This document shows, one piece after another, positions 1-8,850 of a stretch of DNA of 45,957 nucleotides. The DNA is from Anaerolineae bacterium (lineage in GTDB: Bacteria > Chloroflexota > Anaerolineae > JAAYZQ01), in NCBI GenBank assembly GCA_016929795.1, contig JAFGIA010000198.1, positions 1-45,957 on the forward strand, written 5' to 3'. The position numbers and the translations under genes are program-made. Each line of letters starts with the position of its first letter. Position 1 is the first letter of the stretch. The notes under the pieces were generated by a model. It made no database searches and had not been told where the DNA came from. It worked only from the letters and a program-made list of their open reading frames with translations.

Positions 1-429
1 GAACGGGCCGCCGGCGGCCTGGCTGAACCAGACCCGCAGCGCCCGGTCGGCGCCGTCAAAGGCGGCGGCCGGCAGAGGGTCCATGTTGCCCAGGTCCGTG
101 TCGCCCAGCAGCACGGTGAACAGGCCGCTCGTCACCGTCAGCGTCACGGCGCTGCCCGGCTCGATCCCGCCGCTCGACGTGCCGTCGTTCGACCAATAGG
201 TCGTCATCCCCGCGCCGTCGACGACGGCGAATTTGAAATAGCCGGCGCCGCTGTAGGGCGCGCCGCCCACCGCCACCTGGCCCTGGTAGCTGACCACGGT
301 TGGCGCGCCACTTTGCACCGCGCCGCCGCTGCCCTGGGCGCCCACCAGTCCGGTGGTCGCTAACAGGCCGACCAGCAGCACGAGGGCTGCCAAACCCGCC
401 AGTGAAAAGCGTCTCGTCGATTTCATCAT
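1..429 (-). CDS. Secreted beta-rich hypothetical protein (3' end cut by window)
   Basis: The frame runs 143 codons from ATG at 429 to the window edge with no stop, so the C-terminus is missing. AGGAGG at 440-435 sits 5 nt before ATGATG. The N-terminus is a clear signal peptide: MMKSTRR, a hydrophobic core rich in L, A and V, then a probable cleavage after GLVGA-QG near residue 32. The mature part (VVSYQGQVAVGGAPYSGAGY, then FKFAVVDG and GLFTVLLGD) resembles a secreted beta-sandwich module that often opens large extracellular proteins in Chloroflexota and Planctomycetota; this is recalled family knowledge, not a search. It is probably an exported surface or matrix protein of unknown function. 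Overlapping open frames on either strand here lack this coherent signal-peptide pattern. Confidence 0.72.
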   Translation of the reverse strand, partial: MMKSTRRFSLAGLAALVLLVGLLATTGLVGAQGSGGAVQSGAPTVVSYQGQVAVGGAPYSGAGYFKFAVVDGAGMTTYWSNDGTSSGGIEPGSAVTLTVTSGLFTVLLGDTDLGNMDPLPAAAFDGADRALRVWFSQAAGGPF

Positions 430-503
430 TCACTCCTCCTCGAATGCGTCATCCCATCTTGGCGTCTGTGCGCCTTGGCGTAAGTCCTACTGTTCACAGG
501 GTG

Positions 504-734
504 CTACCTGCCCATTCCTTCTTCCTGCCGCGTGCGCGCCGCCAGAAAGGCGAACAGGCAGGCCAGGTCGCCGAACGCCTGGCGCTCGGTGCCATCCGCG
601 CTCTCCAACGACGCGCGCCACACCGATCCTTCTTCCATGTTTACCTGCCACAAGCGTAACAAATAGGCAAGGTATGGCTTGGCGGGTGCGCCTGCGCGCG
701 ATACTCCCGGCTCGTTCACCTCCTGGCACATCAT
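504..734 (-). CDS. Small hypothetical protein (76 aa)
   Basis: A 76-aa frame starts at ATGATG (734) preceded by GAGGTG. The middle reads YLLRLWQVNMEEGSVWRASL and then ERQAFGDLACLFAFLAA, a pattern (LLRLW, WRASLE, a G-E-R turn, F-x-x-L-x-x-L-F-x-F-L) that I recognise from many short Chloroflexota and cyanobacterial hypothetical proteins of unknown function. No signal peptide or membrane segment is visible, so it is probably a small soluble protein. It lies 74 nt upstream of the secreted protein gene on the same strand and may be co-transcribed with it. Overlapping frames have Arg/Gly-rich, low-information translations. Confidence 0.55.
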   Translation of the reverse strand: MMCQEVNEPGVSRAGAPAKPYLAYLLRLWQVNMEEGSVWRASLESADGTERQAFGDLACLFAFLAARTRQEEGMGR

Positions 735-834
735 CGCACCTCACTCTGCAACGGTCTGTCCTCCATCATAACATACCGGCGTAGAGAAAACGTAGAGAAA
801 TTCGCCCGAGACGTGACAGGTATTGGGGATCGAA

Positions 835-863
835 TTGCTCGTCGTGTGTAAAAGTGGTATAAT
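835..863 (+). promoter_or_regulatory. Sigma-70-type promoter of the BTAD regulator gene
   Basis: TTGCTC at 835-840 and a perfect TATAAT at 858-863 are separated by 17 nt. Transcription would start near 870, about 45 nt before the ATG at 915. The region between 735 and 834 shows nothing else I can name. Confidence 0.6.
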
Positions 864-914
864 GTTTGCCATAATCATTCTTGTACCGGATCGACTCGGC
901 GCGGGAGTAGCAAT

Positions 915-3900
915 ATGCCGCATCTATCACTCTGTGTGCTGGGGCCCTTTCAGGCCGAGCTGGACGGGGTGCCCATCACGGCTTTGAAGTCGAACAAGGT
1001 CCGCGCCTTGCTCGCCTACCTGGCGGTGGAGCACGACCGGCCGCACGCCCGCGAGTCGCTCGCCGGGCTGTTGTGGCCCGAGCTTCCCGAGAGCGCGGCG
1101 CTTGCCAACCTGCGCGACGCGCTTTCCAACCTGCGACTCCTCTTACAGGATCGCGACGCCCCCGAGCCCCTGATCCTTGTCACTGCCGGCACCCTTCAGC
1201 TAAACCCGGCCGCCGACTGCTGGGTCGACGCCGCAGCTTTTGCCAACCTCGTCGCCGGGACACCCGAGCCCGCGGCGTTGGAGCGCGCGCTCGCCCTGGT
1301 AAAAGGCGACCTGCTCGATGGCTTTTTCTTGCGCGCCGCGATTTCCTTCGAAGAGTGGCAGCTCCTCAAGCGTGAGCAGATCAGGCGCCAGGTCGCCGTC
1401 GCCCTCTACCACCTGGCAGCGCACTATGCGGACCGCGGGACCTATGCACAGGCCGCGGCCCACCTGCGCCACCTCCTGCAGCTCGCCCCCTACGACGACG
1501 AAGCATGCCAGCGGTTGATGTGGGTGCTGGCCCTCGACGGGAAACATGGAGAAGCCCTGGCCCAATACCAGGTGTTCCGTGACCTCCTGCACCGCGACCT
1601 GGAAGCACAGCCCGCGGCAGAGACGGTTGCCCTCCACGAGCGTATCCGGGGTGGAGAAGCCGGGAAACTGCCGGGCTGGAGACTGGAAAAGGAGCACCCG
1701 GCTGCTGCAGGTCCGCTGGGTGCGCCCGGTGGGTTTGTGGGGCGCGAGGCCGAGATCGCTCGGCTTGAGGAGTGGCTGGGGATGGCCCTCGCGGGGCAGG
1801 GGCGCGCGGTGCTCGTCGCCGGCGAGGCGGGCAGCGGCAAGACGGCGCTGTTGGATGCGCTGGCGGCCCGGGCGGTGGCAGCGCACGGCGCGCTGGTGGT
1901 GGCGCGCGGCCGGTGCAACGCCCACGCCGGGGCCGGCGATCCCTACCTGCCCTTCCGCGAGATCGTGCAGGCGCTGGCCGGCGACGTCGAGGGCCAGCGG
2001 GCGGCGGGCTTGCTCCCGGGTGAGCAGGCGCGCCGCCTGTGGGCGCTGCTGCCCACCACCGCCCGGGCGCTGGCCGACCACGGCCCCGACCTGATCGACA
2101 CCTTTGTGCCCGGCACGGCCCTGTTGCAGCGCGTCGAGGCCTTTGCTCCCCGGAATGCCGCCTGGTACGCACGCCTGGAAGCGCTGGCCGGGCGGCCGCC
2201 GGGGACCGGCGGCCTGTCCGGCCAGCGGCAGGCGGACCTGTTTGCCCAGGTCACCGCTGTGCTGTCGGCCGTGGCGCGGCACGCGCCCCTGCTGCTGGTG
2301 GTGGACGATCTGCACTGGGCGGATGGCGGCACGGCGGCGCTCCTCTTTCACCTCGGCCGGCGGCTGGGAGGCAGCCCGATCCTGCTGGCCGGCGCCTACC
2401 GGCCTTCTGCTTTAAACCTCGTCGCCGGCGAACCGGTGGACGACTGGCAGGTGCCCCACCCCCTGGCGCTGGTGATCCACGAGTTTGGGCGGGCCTGGGG
2501 CGAGGCCGGCGTGGACCTGGACCGGGCCGATGGCCGTCGCTTTGTCGATGCCCTGCTCGACGCCGAGCCCAATCACCTGGGTGAGCCGTTTCGCGAGCGG
2601 CTCTACCGCCACACCGGCGGCCGCGCCCTCTTTGCCGTCGAGCTGCTGCGCAGCTTGCGCGACCGGGGTGCCCTGGTGCGCGACGAGGCAGGTCGCTGGA
2701 TCGAAGGGCCGGATCTGGACTGGAGCCACTGGCCGGGCCAGGTGGAAGCGGTGCTGGCCGCGCAGATGAGCGCCCTGCCGGCCGGCGATAGGGCGCTGCT
2801 CGATGCGGCCAGCGTGCAAGGGGAAACCTTTGTCGCCGAGGTGGCAGCCCGCGCGCTGGGCGCCGACGCCGCCGAGGTCGTGCGCCAACTGAGCGGCCCG
2901 CTGGCCCGCCAGCATCGCCTGGTGAGCGCCGCCGGGCTGGAGTGGGTGGCACCGGAGGCAGCACACCCATCAGGGGATGTACCCTCCAGCCCCCAGTCCC
3001 TGTCTCACTACCGTTTCCGTCACATCCTGGTGCAGGACTATGTCTACCGCCAGCTCGACGGAGTAGAGCGGGCACGCCTGCACGCGGCCACGGGGCGGGC
3101 CATCGAGGTGTTGTTTACCCCACACCCGGCGGCGCTGGCGCTTCAGGCAGGCCAGCTCGCGCGACACTTTGCCGCCGCAGGCCAGCCCTTCCGTGCCGCC
3201 GAATACCACCTGCGTGCCGCAGAAGAGGCGATGCGCTTATCCGCGCCCGAGGAAGCGATCGCCCACCTGCGCCAGGGCCTGGCGCTGCTGTACACCCTCC
3301 CTGATTCACCAGCGCGCGCGCGGCTCGAGATGGAATTGTCCCTGGCCCTCAACACGCCCATCGTCTTTACGCGCGGATTTGGCTCGGCGGAACAGATCCA
3401 GGCTCACGAACAGATCTACCACCTGTGCCAGCACCCCGCCCTGGCCGACAGCCCACACCGGGCGACGGCCTTAACCCTGGTCGCCTACGCCGCAGCCTGG
3501 TCGGCGAATACCGGCCGGGCGGTAGAGGTGGGCCGGCAGATCCTCGACCTGGTCGGGGTGGCGGAGGATGTCCAGCAGATCGCCCTAGCCCATTGGGTGC
3601 TGGGCACCGCCTACCTGCTTGCGAACGAAATGGCGCTGGCGCGGGAGCACCTGGACCGGGCACTGGCCGGCCACGACCAGGCGCTGCCTGGCCCGCCGGG
3701 CTGGCCGTACCAGGTCGATCTGGGCGTGTTCAGCTCGATCCTGCGCGCCGCGCTCCTCTGGCTGCAGGGCTACCCCGACCAGGCGCGCCGCGACCTGGAG
3801 GTGGCGACGCGTCTGACGCAGCGCATAATCCACCCGCCGAGCCAGGCGTTGGCCCATTTTCTGGCAGCCGCGATCCTCTCCCAACTGGGCCGCGACGTGG

Positions 3901-4511
3901 CGCCGCTCGTGCGCGTTGTCCAGGTACCGCCCCATACAGGTGAAACGACCGGGCTCCTGGATGGCCTACGCGATCTGTTGGCTGCCAGGCAACAGACCGA
4001 AGCACAGGCGGCTACAGAGCCGGTCGGCGACGAGGAAAGCCAGGTAGACGGCATCCTGCTGCGGGGGCGGGCCGGGTTGGAAACGTTTCATGCGGTCGGC
4101 CCTCAGGTCGGTCGCGTATCCTTCCTGTTGATCCTGGCTGATGGCTATGCCCTGGCCGGCCGGCCAGGGCCCGCGATCTCGGCGGTGGAGGAGGCACTGC
4201 GCCTGATCGAGAAGACGAACGTGCGCCTCTACGAGCCAGAAGCGCACCGCCTCCTGGGAGAGTTGCTGCTGCAATATGGCGAGCGGGCTGCTGCGGCCGA
4301 CTGTTTCGAGCTTGCCATCGACGTGGCCCGGCGCTACGGCATGCGCTGGTGGGAGCTGCGCGCCACGGTCAGCCGGGCCAGGCTGTGGGCTGAACAGGGC
4401 CGCCGGGAGCAAGCCCGCGCCGCGCTGGCCGAGGTGTACGGTTGGTTCACGGAAGGGTTCGACACGCCGGACTTGATCGAAGCGCGGGCGTTGTTGGCAG
4501 ATCTGGCGTGA
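915..4511 (+). CDS. BTAD (SARP/AfsR-like) transcriptional regulator with AAA ATPase and TPR region
   Basis: This is a 1198-aa cytoplasmic signal-integrating regulator. Residues 1-95 form an OmpR-type winged helix (LSLCVLGPFQAELDGVPI; KSNKVRALLAYLAVE). Residues about 105-245 are a bacterial transcriptional activation domain made of TPR-like helices (GDLLDGFF, DLEAQPAAETVALHERI). An AAA/STAND ATPase follows, with Walker A GEAGSGKT at 303-310 and Walker B VVDDLHWAD around 463-471. The last 400 or more residues are TPR-like helical repeats. There is no C-terminal LuxR helix-turn-helix, so DNA binding rests with the N-terminus. The start is ATG with GGGAG 7 nt upstream. The family activates transcription after ATP and ligand sensing; the target here is unknown, and no biosynthetic cluster is adjacent. 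Confidence 0.9.
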   Translation: MPHLSLCVLGPFQAELDGVPITALKSNKVRALLAYLAVEHDRPHARESLAGLLWPELPESAALANLRDALSNLRLLLQDRDAPEPLILVTAGTLQLNPAADCWVDAAAFANLVAGTPEPAALERALALVKGDLLDGFFLRAAISFEEWQLLKREQIRRQVAVALYHLAAHYADRGTYAQAAAHLRHLLQLAPYDDEACQRLMWVLALDGKHGEALAQYQVFRDLLHRDLEAQPAAETVALHERIRGGEAGKLPGWRLEKEHPAAAGPLGAPGGFVGREAEIARLEEWLGMALAGQGRAVLVAGEAGSGKTALLDALAARAVAAHGALVVARGRCNAHAGAGDPYLPFREIVQALAGDVEGQRAAGLLPGEQARRLWALLPTTARALADHGPDLIDTFVPGTALLQRVEAFAPRNAAWYARLEALAGRPPGTGGLSGQRQADLFAQVTAVLSAVARHAPLLLVVDDLHWADGGTAALLFHLGRRLGGSPILLAGAYRPSALNLVAGEPVDDWQVPHPLALVIHEFGRAWGEAGVDLDRADGRRFVDALLDAEPNHLGEPFRERLYRHTGGRALFAVELLRSLRDRGALVRDEAGRWIEGPDLDWSHWPGQVEAVLAAQMSALPAGDRALLDAASVQGETFVAEVAARALGADAAEVVRQLSGPLARQHRLVSAAGLEWVAPEAAHPSGDVPSSPQSLSHYRFRHILVQDYVYRQLDGVERARLHAATGRAIEVLFTPHPAALALQAGQLARHFAAAGQPFRAAEYHLRAAEEAMRLSAPEEAIAHLRQGLALLYTLPDSPARARLEMELSLALNTPIVFTRGFGSAEQIQAHEQIYHLCQHPALADSPHRATALTLVAYAAAWSANTGRAVEVGRQILDLVGVAEDVQQIALAHWVLGTAYLLANEMALAREHLDRALAGHDQALPGPPGWPYQVDLGVFSSILRAALLWLQGYPDQARRDLEVATRLTQRIIHPPSQALAHFLAAAILSQLGRDVAPLVRVVQVPPHTGETTGLLDGLRDLLAARQQTEAQAATEPVGDEESQVDGILLRGRAGLETFHAVGPQVGRVSFLLILADGYALAGRPGPAISAVEEALRLIEKTNVRLYEPEAHRLLGELLLQYGERAAAADCFELAIDVARRYGMRWWELRATVSRARLWAEQGRREQARAALAEVYGWFTEGFDTPDLIEARALLADLA

Positions 4512-4567
4512 CACGTTTCGCCGCCAGGCAGGTGGCGGGAGAATCCGCCGTGCTGTCAAAGCAAACT

Positions 4568-4720
4568 ATGCCGGTTGATTGTGTCCACTACTACAAAGAT
4601 GCCATGCTTGGGAGGTTCTACGCCATCTGCAACTGCCCGAGGGGTACTCGGGTCTGCTGCCAAGGCGATAGCCCCTGCTGCTGGGGGGCGATGGATGTGT
4701 GGAATTTGGTTCGGACATAA
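4568..4720 (+). CDS. Candidate cysteine-rich mini-protein or remnant (50 aa)
   Basis: An open frame from ATG 4568 to TAA 4718-4720 encodes 50 aa with six of its seven cysteines in the second half (ICNCPRGTRVCCQGDSPCCW). It occupies most of the gap between the BTAD gene and the PHP gene. The string RFYAICNC recalls the CNC/CC cysteine cores of some ferredoxin-like domains, so it could be a metal-binding peptide or a decayed fragment of one. I see no convincing Shine-Dalgarno sequence, and the frame also extends upstream without a stop. I do not recognise a family; coding status is uncertain. Confidence 0.25.
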   Translation: MPVDCVHYYKDAMLGRFYAICNCPRGTRVCCQGDSPCCWGAMDVWNLVRT

Positions 4721-4733
4721 AGGGGGTTTTCTT

Positions 4734-5591
4734 GTGAACTTGTCTACGAAGGGCCTCAGTCTCGCGGCCGATGCGGCGATTGATCTCCACCTGCATACCC
4801 TTTACAGTGATGGCCGCTGGATGCCGGAGCTATTGCTCGACTATTTGCTGCGTGAGCGGTTTGGCCTGGCGGCGATTACCGATCACGATCGCACGGATAC
4901 AGTCGCTGCCATGCAGCAGTTGGCGCGGGATAAACAGGTGCCTGTGCTCGTGGGCGTTGAAATGACCACTACCTGGCGGGGCGAGCTGACTGATCTGCTC
5001 TGCTTGGGGTTTGATCCCACCCATGACGCCTTGAATGACCTGGCCCAGGATCTGTTACGCCGTCAACAGGAGAACACCCGGGAAGTCTATGAGAAGCTGC
5101 AGGGACAGGGCTATACCCTTTCCCCCGACGCGTTATCAGCTCTCCTGGCGAAACCCAGCTCGCAGCAGCCGCCCGCCTTTGTCGCCCTCCTGAAAGAACA
5201 TGGCTATGGCCTCGGCGAACCTTCGGCGGGGAGAATTGTATGGGAGGCAGGTATCGCATTCGCGACGAACGAGCCGGCGGCGGTTGTGGAGGCAGCGCAC
5301 CGGAGTGGGGGTGTGTGCCTGGTCGCTCACCCGGGGCACAAGGAGGGGTTTGTGACCTATGATGAGCCATTGCTAGACCAATTTCGCCGGGAGGCCCCGA
5401 TCGACGGCCTGGAGGTGTATCATCCGGTGCATACGCCCGCCCAGACAGAGATGTATCGGGTGTATGCCCAGCGCCATCATTTACTGATCAGCGCGGGTTC
5501 CGACTCGCATGGCCCGGAAAAGCCGCCCATCAAATACCGGGCGGAATGGTGCCGTGGCCTTCTGGAACGGGTCGGGATCCAAGTGGGGTGA
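4734..5591 (+). CDS. PHP-domain metal-dependent phosphoesterase
   Basis: A 285-aa protein of the PHP family (TrpH/YciV-like), whose members hydrolyse phosphoester bonds, for example in 3',5'-nucleoside bisphosphates or short oligonucleotides, using a trinuclear metal site. Metal-ligand motifs are in order: DLHLHTLYSDG near residue 18, ITDHDRTDT, VGVEM, LVAHPGH and SAGSDSH near the C-terminus. The open frame extends upstream to 4575, but GTG at 4734 has AGGGGG at 4721-4726 as a well-spaced ribosome-binding site, and homology begins just after it (VNLSTKGLSLAADAAIDLHL). It is cytoplasmic, stands alone on the plus strand and converges with the AOR operon 26 nt downstream. The exact substrate cannot be read from sequence. 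Confidence 0.85.
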   Translation: MNLSTKGLSLAADAAIDLHLHTLYSDGRWMPELLLDYLLRERFGLAAITDHDRTDTVAAMQQLARDKQVPVLVGVEMTTTWRGELTDLLCLGFDPTHDALNDLAQDLLRRQQENTREVYEKLQGQGYTLSPDALSALLAKPSSQQPPAFVALLKEHGYGLGEPSAGRIVWEAGIAFATNEPAAVVEAAHRSGGVCLVAHPGHKEGFVTYDEPLLDQFRREAPIDGLEVYHPVHTPAQTEMYRVYAQRHHLLISAGSDSHGPEKPPIKYRAEWCRGLLERVGIQVG

Positions 5592-5617
5592 CCGGCGCCA
5601 TAGGGTCTGGTTGTCGG

Positions 5618-7465
5618 TCACGCGTCCCACAGATCGGCGGCGGCGGCGTGGAGGTTGAGGGATTCGAGTTTGGGGCGCGATGGCTTGCCTGTGTCCCAGT
5701 CCCAATCGCGGTGGCGATAGTAGTCGGGCAGGAGGATGTCCATGCGCGGGCGACGGCCCCCACTGCCGTTGGCCATGGGGATCATCAAGCGCTCGGGCAG
5801 GCGGTCGTTGCCGCGGCGGACGCCGAGGCGGTTGTTGAAGGCGCGCTTGAGGGTAAAGGCGCGCTCGCCGGCACGCTGCCAGTGGGCTGCGTCGCCGGGA
5901 TGGCCGGTGGCGGCAGAGAGGAGGTCGGCGAGGAGCGGGGCGGTGGGGTTGACGAATACGCACATAATGGCGCTGTTAAAGAGGGTGCGCCAGTCCTGCA
6001 GGTGGGCGACGGTTTGGGCCTTGCCACGCGACTTGAAACGGCTGGAGGGCTCGAGCCCGACCTCGGGGACCGTCAGGCCCATGTCGACGTTGTACATGTC
6101 GCCCTGCATGTGACAGGCGCCGCGCGGCGAGGTGGCATACACCAGCGCCATGCCCGACACGGCGCGCGGGTCGTGGGCGGCCGGCTCGAGCTTGTTGACG
6201 TGCACGGCCAGGTCGTCGGCGCCATAGCGGGCGGCGAGGCGCTGGGTGCCCTGGGCGAGGGCGTCGCCCAAGCCGCGGCGGTAGGCGATCTGCTCGATCA
6301 GGAGGTGGGCTGTTTCGGCGTCGCCCCAGCGAAGCGGCAGGCCGCCCGTGTCGGCGGCGGTCAGGAGGCCACGATCGTAAAGGAGATAGGCGAGGGCGAT
6401 GGAGGAGCCGGCGCTGATGGTGTCGAGGCCGTAACGGTTGCACAGGTGGCCGGCGTAGGCAACGGCGGGCAGGTCGTCGATCAGGAGCTGGGAGCCGAGC
6501 ATGGCCACGGTCTCGTACTCGGGGCCGTCGACGACCTCGACGCCGTAGGGGGTATCGGCCAGGCTGACCTCGCGGCCGCAGGCCACGGCACAGCCGTAGC
6601 AGGGCACAGAGCGGGTGAGGATCGTCTCCAGCATCGACACGCCGCTCAGGTTGGTGGCCTCTTCGAACTCGGGCTGCGACCAGTATTTGTTGGGCATGTT
6701 GCCCCACATTATGCTCATGTCGACAAAGGAGGCGGTGCCCATCTCCCGGAAGACCTGCGTGGTAATGTCGTCGAGGATGGTCTGGCGCGCAGCGCGCGCG
6801 GCGGCGGAAAAGGCGTCGGGATCGGCTAGCGGCAAACGCTGCCGCTGGCCGCGCACGGCGATGGCTTTCAGGTTTTTCGATCCCATGACGGCGCCCATGC
6901 CGGTACGGCCGGCGGCACGGCCGTGGTCGTTCATGACGGCGGCATAGAGCACGAGGTTCTCGCCGGCCGGGCCGATGCTGGCGACACGTGCCTTGGGGTC
7001 GCCGAGCGCGGCGCGCAGGCGGTCCTGGGTCTGGTAGGTGTCGAGGCCCCACAGGTCAGACGCGTCGTGCAGGGCGGGTGGCTGGCCGTCGACGATGGAC
7101 AGCCAGGTGGGCCGCTCGGCGCGACCATGGATCACCAGGCCATCATAGCCGGCAAAGCGCAGCTCGGGCCCCCAGAAGCCGCCGCTGTTCGACTCGCCCC
7201 AGATGCCTGTCTGCGGTGACAGGGCGCACACCTCAAAGCGGCCGCACGAGGGGGCGCCGGTGCCGACGAGCGGCCCCGTCATAAAGATCAGGATGTTGGC
7301 AGGGCCGAGGGGATGGGTGCCTGGTGGGATACGGTCGTAGAGGTAGCGGACGGCATAGCCGGCGCCGCCGACGAAATCGCGGGCAAGGGAAGGGTCGAGG
7401 GGCTCGTCGCGGAGCTCGCCGGTGGTGAGGTCAACGATCAGCAATTGGCCGAGATAACCGTCCAT
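5618..7465 (-). CDS. Aldehyde:ferredoxin oxidoreductase (tungsten-type)
   Basis: A 615-aa AOR-family enzyme that oxidises aldehydes to carboxylic acids with ferredoxin, or runs the reverse reduction, using a W (or Mo) bis-pterin cofactor and a [4Fe-4S] cluster. The cluster ligands are visible as C289-x2-C292-x3-C296 (PCYGCAVACGRE) and C502 (AIMCVF), close to the positions in Pyrococcus AOR. The N-terminal domain shows GGAGYAVRYLYDRIPP and the pterin-contacting AAGRTGMGAVMGSKNLKAIA. The start is ATG 7465 with AGGA upstream; an in-frame extension to 7519 runs into non-conserved residues. It lies 84 nt downstream of the iron alcohol dehydrogenase, suggesting one transcript for acid-aldehyde-alcohol conversion. 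Subfamily substrate is unknown. Confidence 0.93.
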   Translation of the reverse strand: MDGYLGQLLIVDLTTGELRDEPLDPSLARDFVGGAGYAVRYLYDRIPPGTHPLGPANILIFMTGPLVGTGAPSCGRFEVCALSPQTGIWGESNSGGFWGPELRFAGYDGLVIHGRAERPTWLSIVDGQPPALHDASDLWGLDTYQTQDRLRAALGDPKARVASIGPAGENLVLYAAVMNDHGRAAGRTGMGAVMGSKNLKAIAVRGQRQRLPLADPDAFSAAARAARQTILDDITTQVFREMGTASFVDMSIMWGNMPNKYWSQPEFEEATNLSGVSMLETILTRSVPCYGCAVACGREVSLADTPYGVEVVDGPEYETVAMLGSQLLIDDLPAVAYAGHLCNRYGLDTISAGSSIALAYLLYDRGLLTAADTGGLPLRWGDAETAHLLIEQIAYRRGLGDALAQGTQRLAARYGADDLAVHVNKLEPAAHDPRAVSGMALVYATSPRGACHMQGDMYNVDMGLTVPEVGLEPSSRFKSRGKAQTVAHLQDWRTLFNSAIMCVFVNPTAPLLADLLSAATGHPGDAAHWQRAGERAFTLKRAFNNRLGVRRGNDRLPERLMIPMANGSGGRRPRMDILLPDYYRHRDWDWDTGKPSRPKLESLNLHAAAADLWDA

Positions 7466-7489
7466 GTGCGTGTCCTTTCCAGGGAAGGT

Positions 7490-7547
7490 CTTGGATATTG
7501 GATATTGTGGATCGAGCAATCTCTAATACCCAAGACCCAATCTCCAA
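7490..7547. repeat. Imperfect palindrome between Fe-ADH and AOR genes
   Basis: TTGGATATTGGATATTG on the left and CCCAATCTCCAA on the right form an imperfect inverted repeat (10 of 11 positions over the outer arm), and the arms also contain short internal TTGG direct repeats. It fills the gap between two genes of the same operon. It may be a dispersed intergenic repeat or an mRNA-processing hairpin; function is not shown. Confidence 0.35.
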
Positions 7548-7549
7548 CA

Positions 7550-8719
7550 TCAAAAGTCAACGGGCGTGCCCTCGTAGATACACCAGAGCAGGCGCTCGAT
7601 TTGGTCGTCATCGGGAAAGCGCGGGCTGACGGTGGTGGCGCTGTCGTTGAGGGCGTTGTCGACGAGGAGGGGGAAGGCCTGCTCAAAGGTCTCACGGGAG
7701 ACGCCGGCGGCGGCGAGCGACGTAGGCTGGCCAAGGCGCGTGGCAAGGTGGCGCACGGCGGCGGCGAGGCTGGCGGCGGCTTCTTGCTCATCACCTGCGG
7801 GCAAGCCAAGGGCGCGGGCGATACCGGTGTAGCGGGTGGGCACGTCACCGCGGGCGGTGAACTCGACTGTGTAGGGCAGGCAGAGGCCGACCGCGCGGCC
7901 GTGGGGCAGGTGGAGGCCTGCGCCGAGGGCGTGGCCGATGCCGTGGGCCAGGGTGGCGATGGCATTGCCAAAGCCGAGGCCGGCGATCGTGGCGGCGTTG
8001 TGCATGTGCTCGCGTGCCTCAGGGTCGGCGGCCCCCGCTGTGTAGGCACGGGGCAGGTAGTCAAAGACGATCTGGATGGCCTCCAGGCAGAGGCCGTCGG
8101 TAAAGTCGGTGGCCCAATCGGAGGCGTACCCCTCGACGGCGTGGGTGAGGGCATCCATGCCCGTGTCGGCCGTGATCTGGGGCGGGAGGTGAGCTACGAA
8201 CAGGGGGTCGATGATGGCCAGGTCGGGGATGTTTTCGGCGTGGCCGACAGATACCTTGCGCTGCTCGTCGTGGTCGGTGAGGACGATGGGCCAGGTGACT
8301 TCGGCGCCGGTGCCGCTGGTGGTGGGGATGGCGATCAGGCGTGCCTTCTGGCGCAGGCCGAGTTTGCCAAAGGGGGCGACGTCGTCGGGCTCGAGATCAG
8401 GGCGCTCGTACTGGATCCAGATCGACTTGGCTGCATCGATGCTCGATCCACCGCCGAGGCCGACGATCCAATCGGGCTCGAAGGCCAGGGCCTGCCGGGC
8501 ACCGTGCCGCACCGTGTCGAGGGATGGATCGGGCTCGACCTGGGCAAAGACAGAGACGTCGAGGCCGGCCTCGGTCAGGCGGTCGCGCACCAGATCGACG
8601 AAACCGAGGGCGGCCACATTGGGATCGGTGACGATCAGGGCGCGGTGACCTTCGAGCTGGGCGAGGTGGTCGAGGGCACCCTGGCCAAATACGATCTCGG
8701 GGCTACGAAAGTACCACAT
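7550..8719 (-). CDS. Iron-containing (class III) alcohol dehydrogenase
   Basis: A 389-aa enzyme of the group III alcohol dehydrogenase family, which reduces aldehydes or ketones to alcohols with NAD(P)H, or the reverse. The dinucleotide site is GLGGGSSIDAAK near residue 95, followed by PTTSGTGAEVT. Metal ligands appear as D and H in DTGMDALTHAVEGY and as histidines in AHGIGHALG and LPHGRA, so the usual Asp-His-His-His set looks complete. Length is typical. ATG 8719 is preceded by GGAGG within the TGGAGGTAAACC context. Pairing with the downstream AOR suggests that the aldehyde made by one enzyme is used by the other. A more specific role (butanol, 1,3-propanediol or lactaldehyde) cannot be decided. 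Confidence 0.92.
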   Translation of the reverse strand: MWYFRSPEIVFGQGALDHLAQLEGHRALIVTDPNVAALGFVDLVRDRLTEAGLDVSVFAQVEPDPSLDTVRHGARQALAFEPDWIVGLGGGSSIDAAKSIWIQYERPDLEPDDVAPFGKLGLRQKARLIAIPTTSGTGAEVTWPIVLTDHDEQRKVSVGHAENIPDLAIIDPLFVAHLPPQITADTGMDALTHAVEGYASDWATDFTDGLCLEAIQIVFDYLPRAYTAGAADPEAREHMHNAATIAGLGFGNAIATLAHGIGHALGAGLHLPHGRAVGLCLPYTVEFTARGDVPTRYTGIARALGLPAGDEQEAAASLAAAVRHLATRLGQPTSLAAAGVSRETFEQAFPLLVDNALNDSATTVSPRFPDDDQIERLLWCIYEGTPVDF

Positions 8720-8774
8720 GGTTTACCTCCACTGGGGTGGGGATGGCGGAAAGCAGGGTTTCATAGTGAGATCA

Positions 8775-8831
8775 CCCCCAGCCCTCCCCGGGGGGGGTTC
8801 TTTCTCCCTCTTTGGCGGGAGGGCGAGGGGG
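8775..8831. repeat. GC-rich inverted repeat between DUF1858 and Fe-ADH genes
   Basis: CCCCC-A-GCCCTCCC at 8775-8788 pairs with GGGAGGGC-GA-GGGGG at 8817-8831, giving a 13-bp stem with a small bulge around a 28-nt loop. On the minus strand it follows the DUF1858 stop and precedes the Fe-ADH start. No T-run follows, so it is not a standard intrinsic terminator; it could limit read-through or be a dispersed repeat. Confidence 0.5.
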
Positions 8832-8850
8832 CAGATCTCGGCGGCCGTCC

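Noticed and set aside
1200..2351. 383-codon minus-strand open frame inside the BTAD regulator
   Set aside because: Composition is Arg/Gly/Pro-rich without motifs, and the plus strand carries Walker motifs through the same region.
915..4511. SARP-type regulator as a sign of an antibiotic gene cluster
   Set aside because: No polyketide, NRPS or tailoring genes lie nearby. BTAD-AAA regulators of this size are common in Chloroflexota without such clusters.
5546..6829. 427-codon plus-strand open frame opposite the AOR gene
   Set aside because: It is the antisense of a clearly conserved AOR gene. Its Gly/Ala/Val-rich translation has no domain, and such frames arise from GC-rich third positions.
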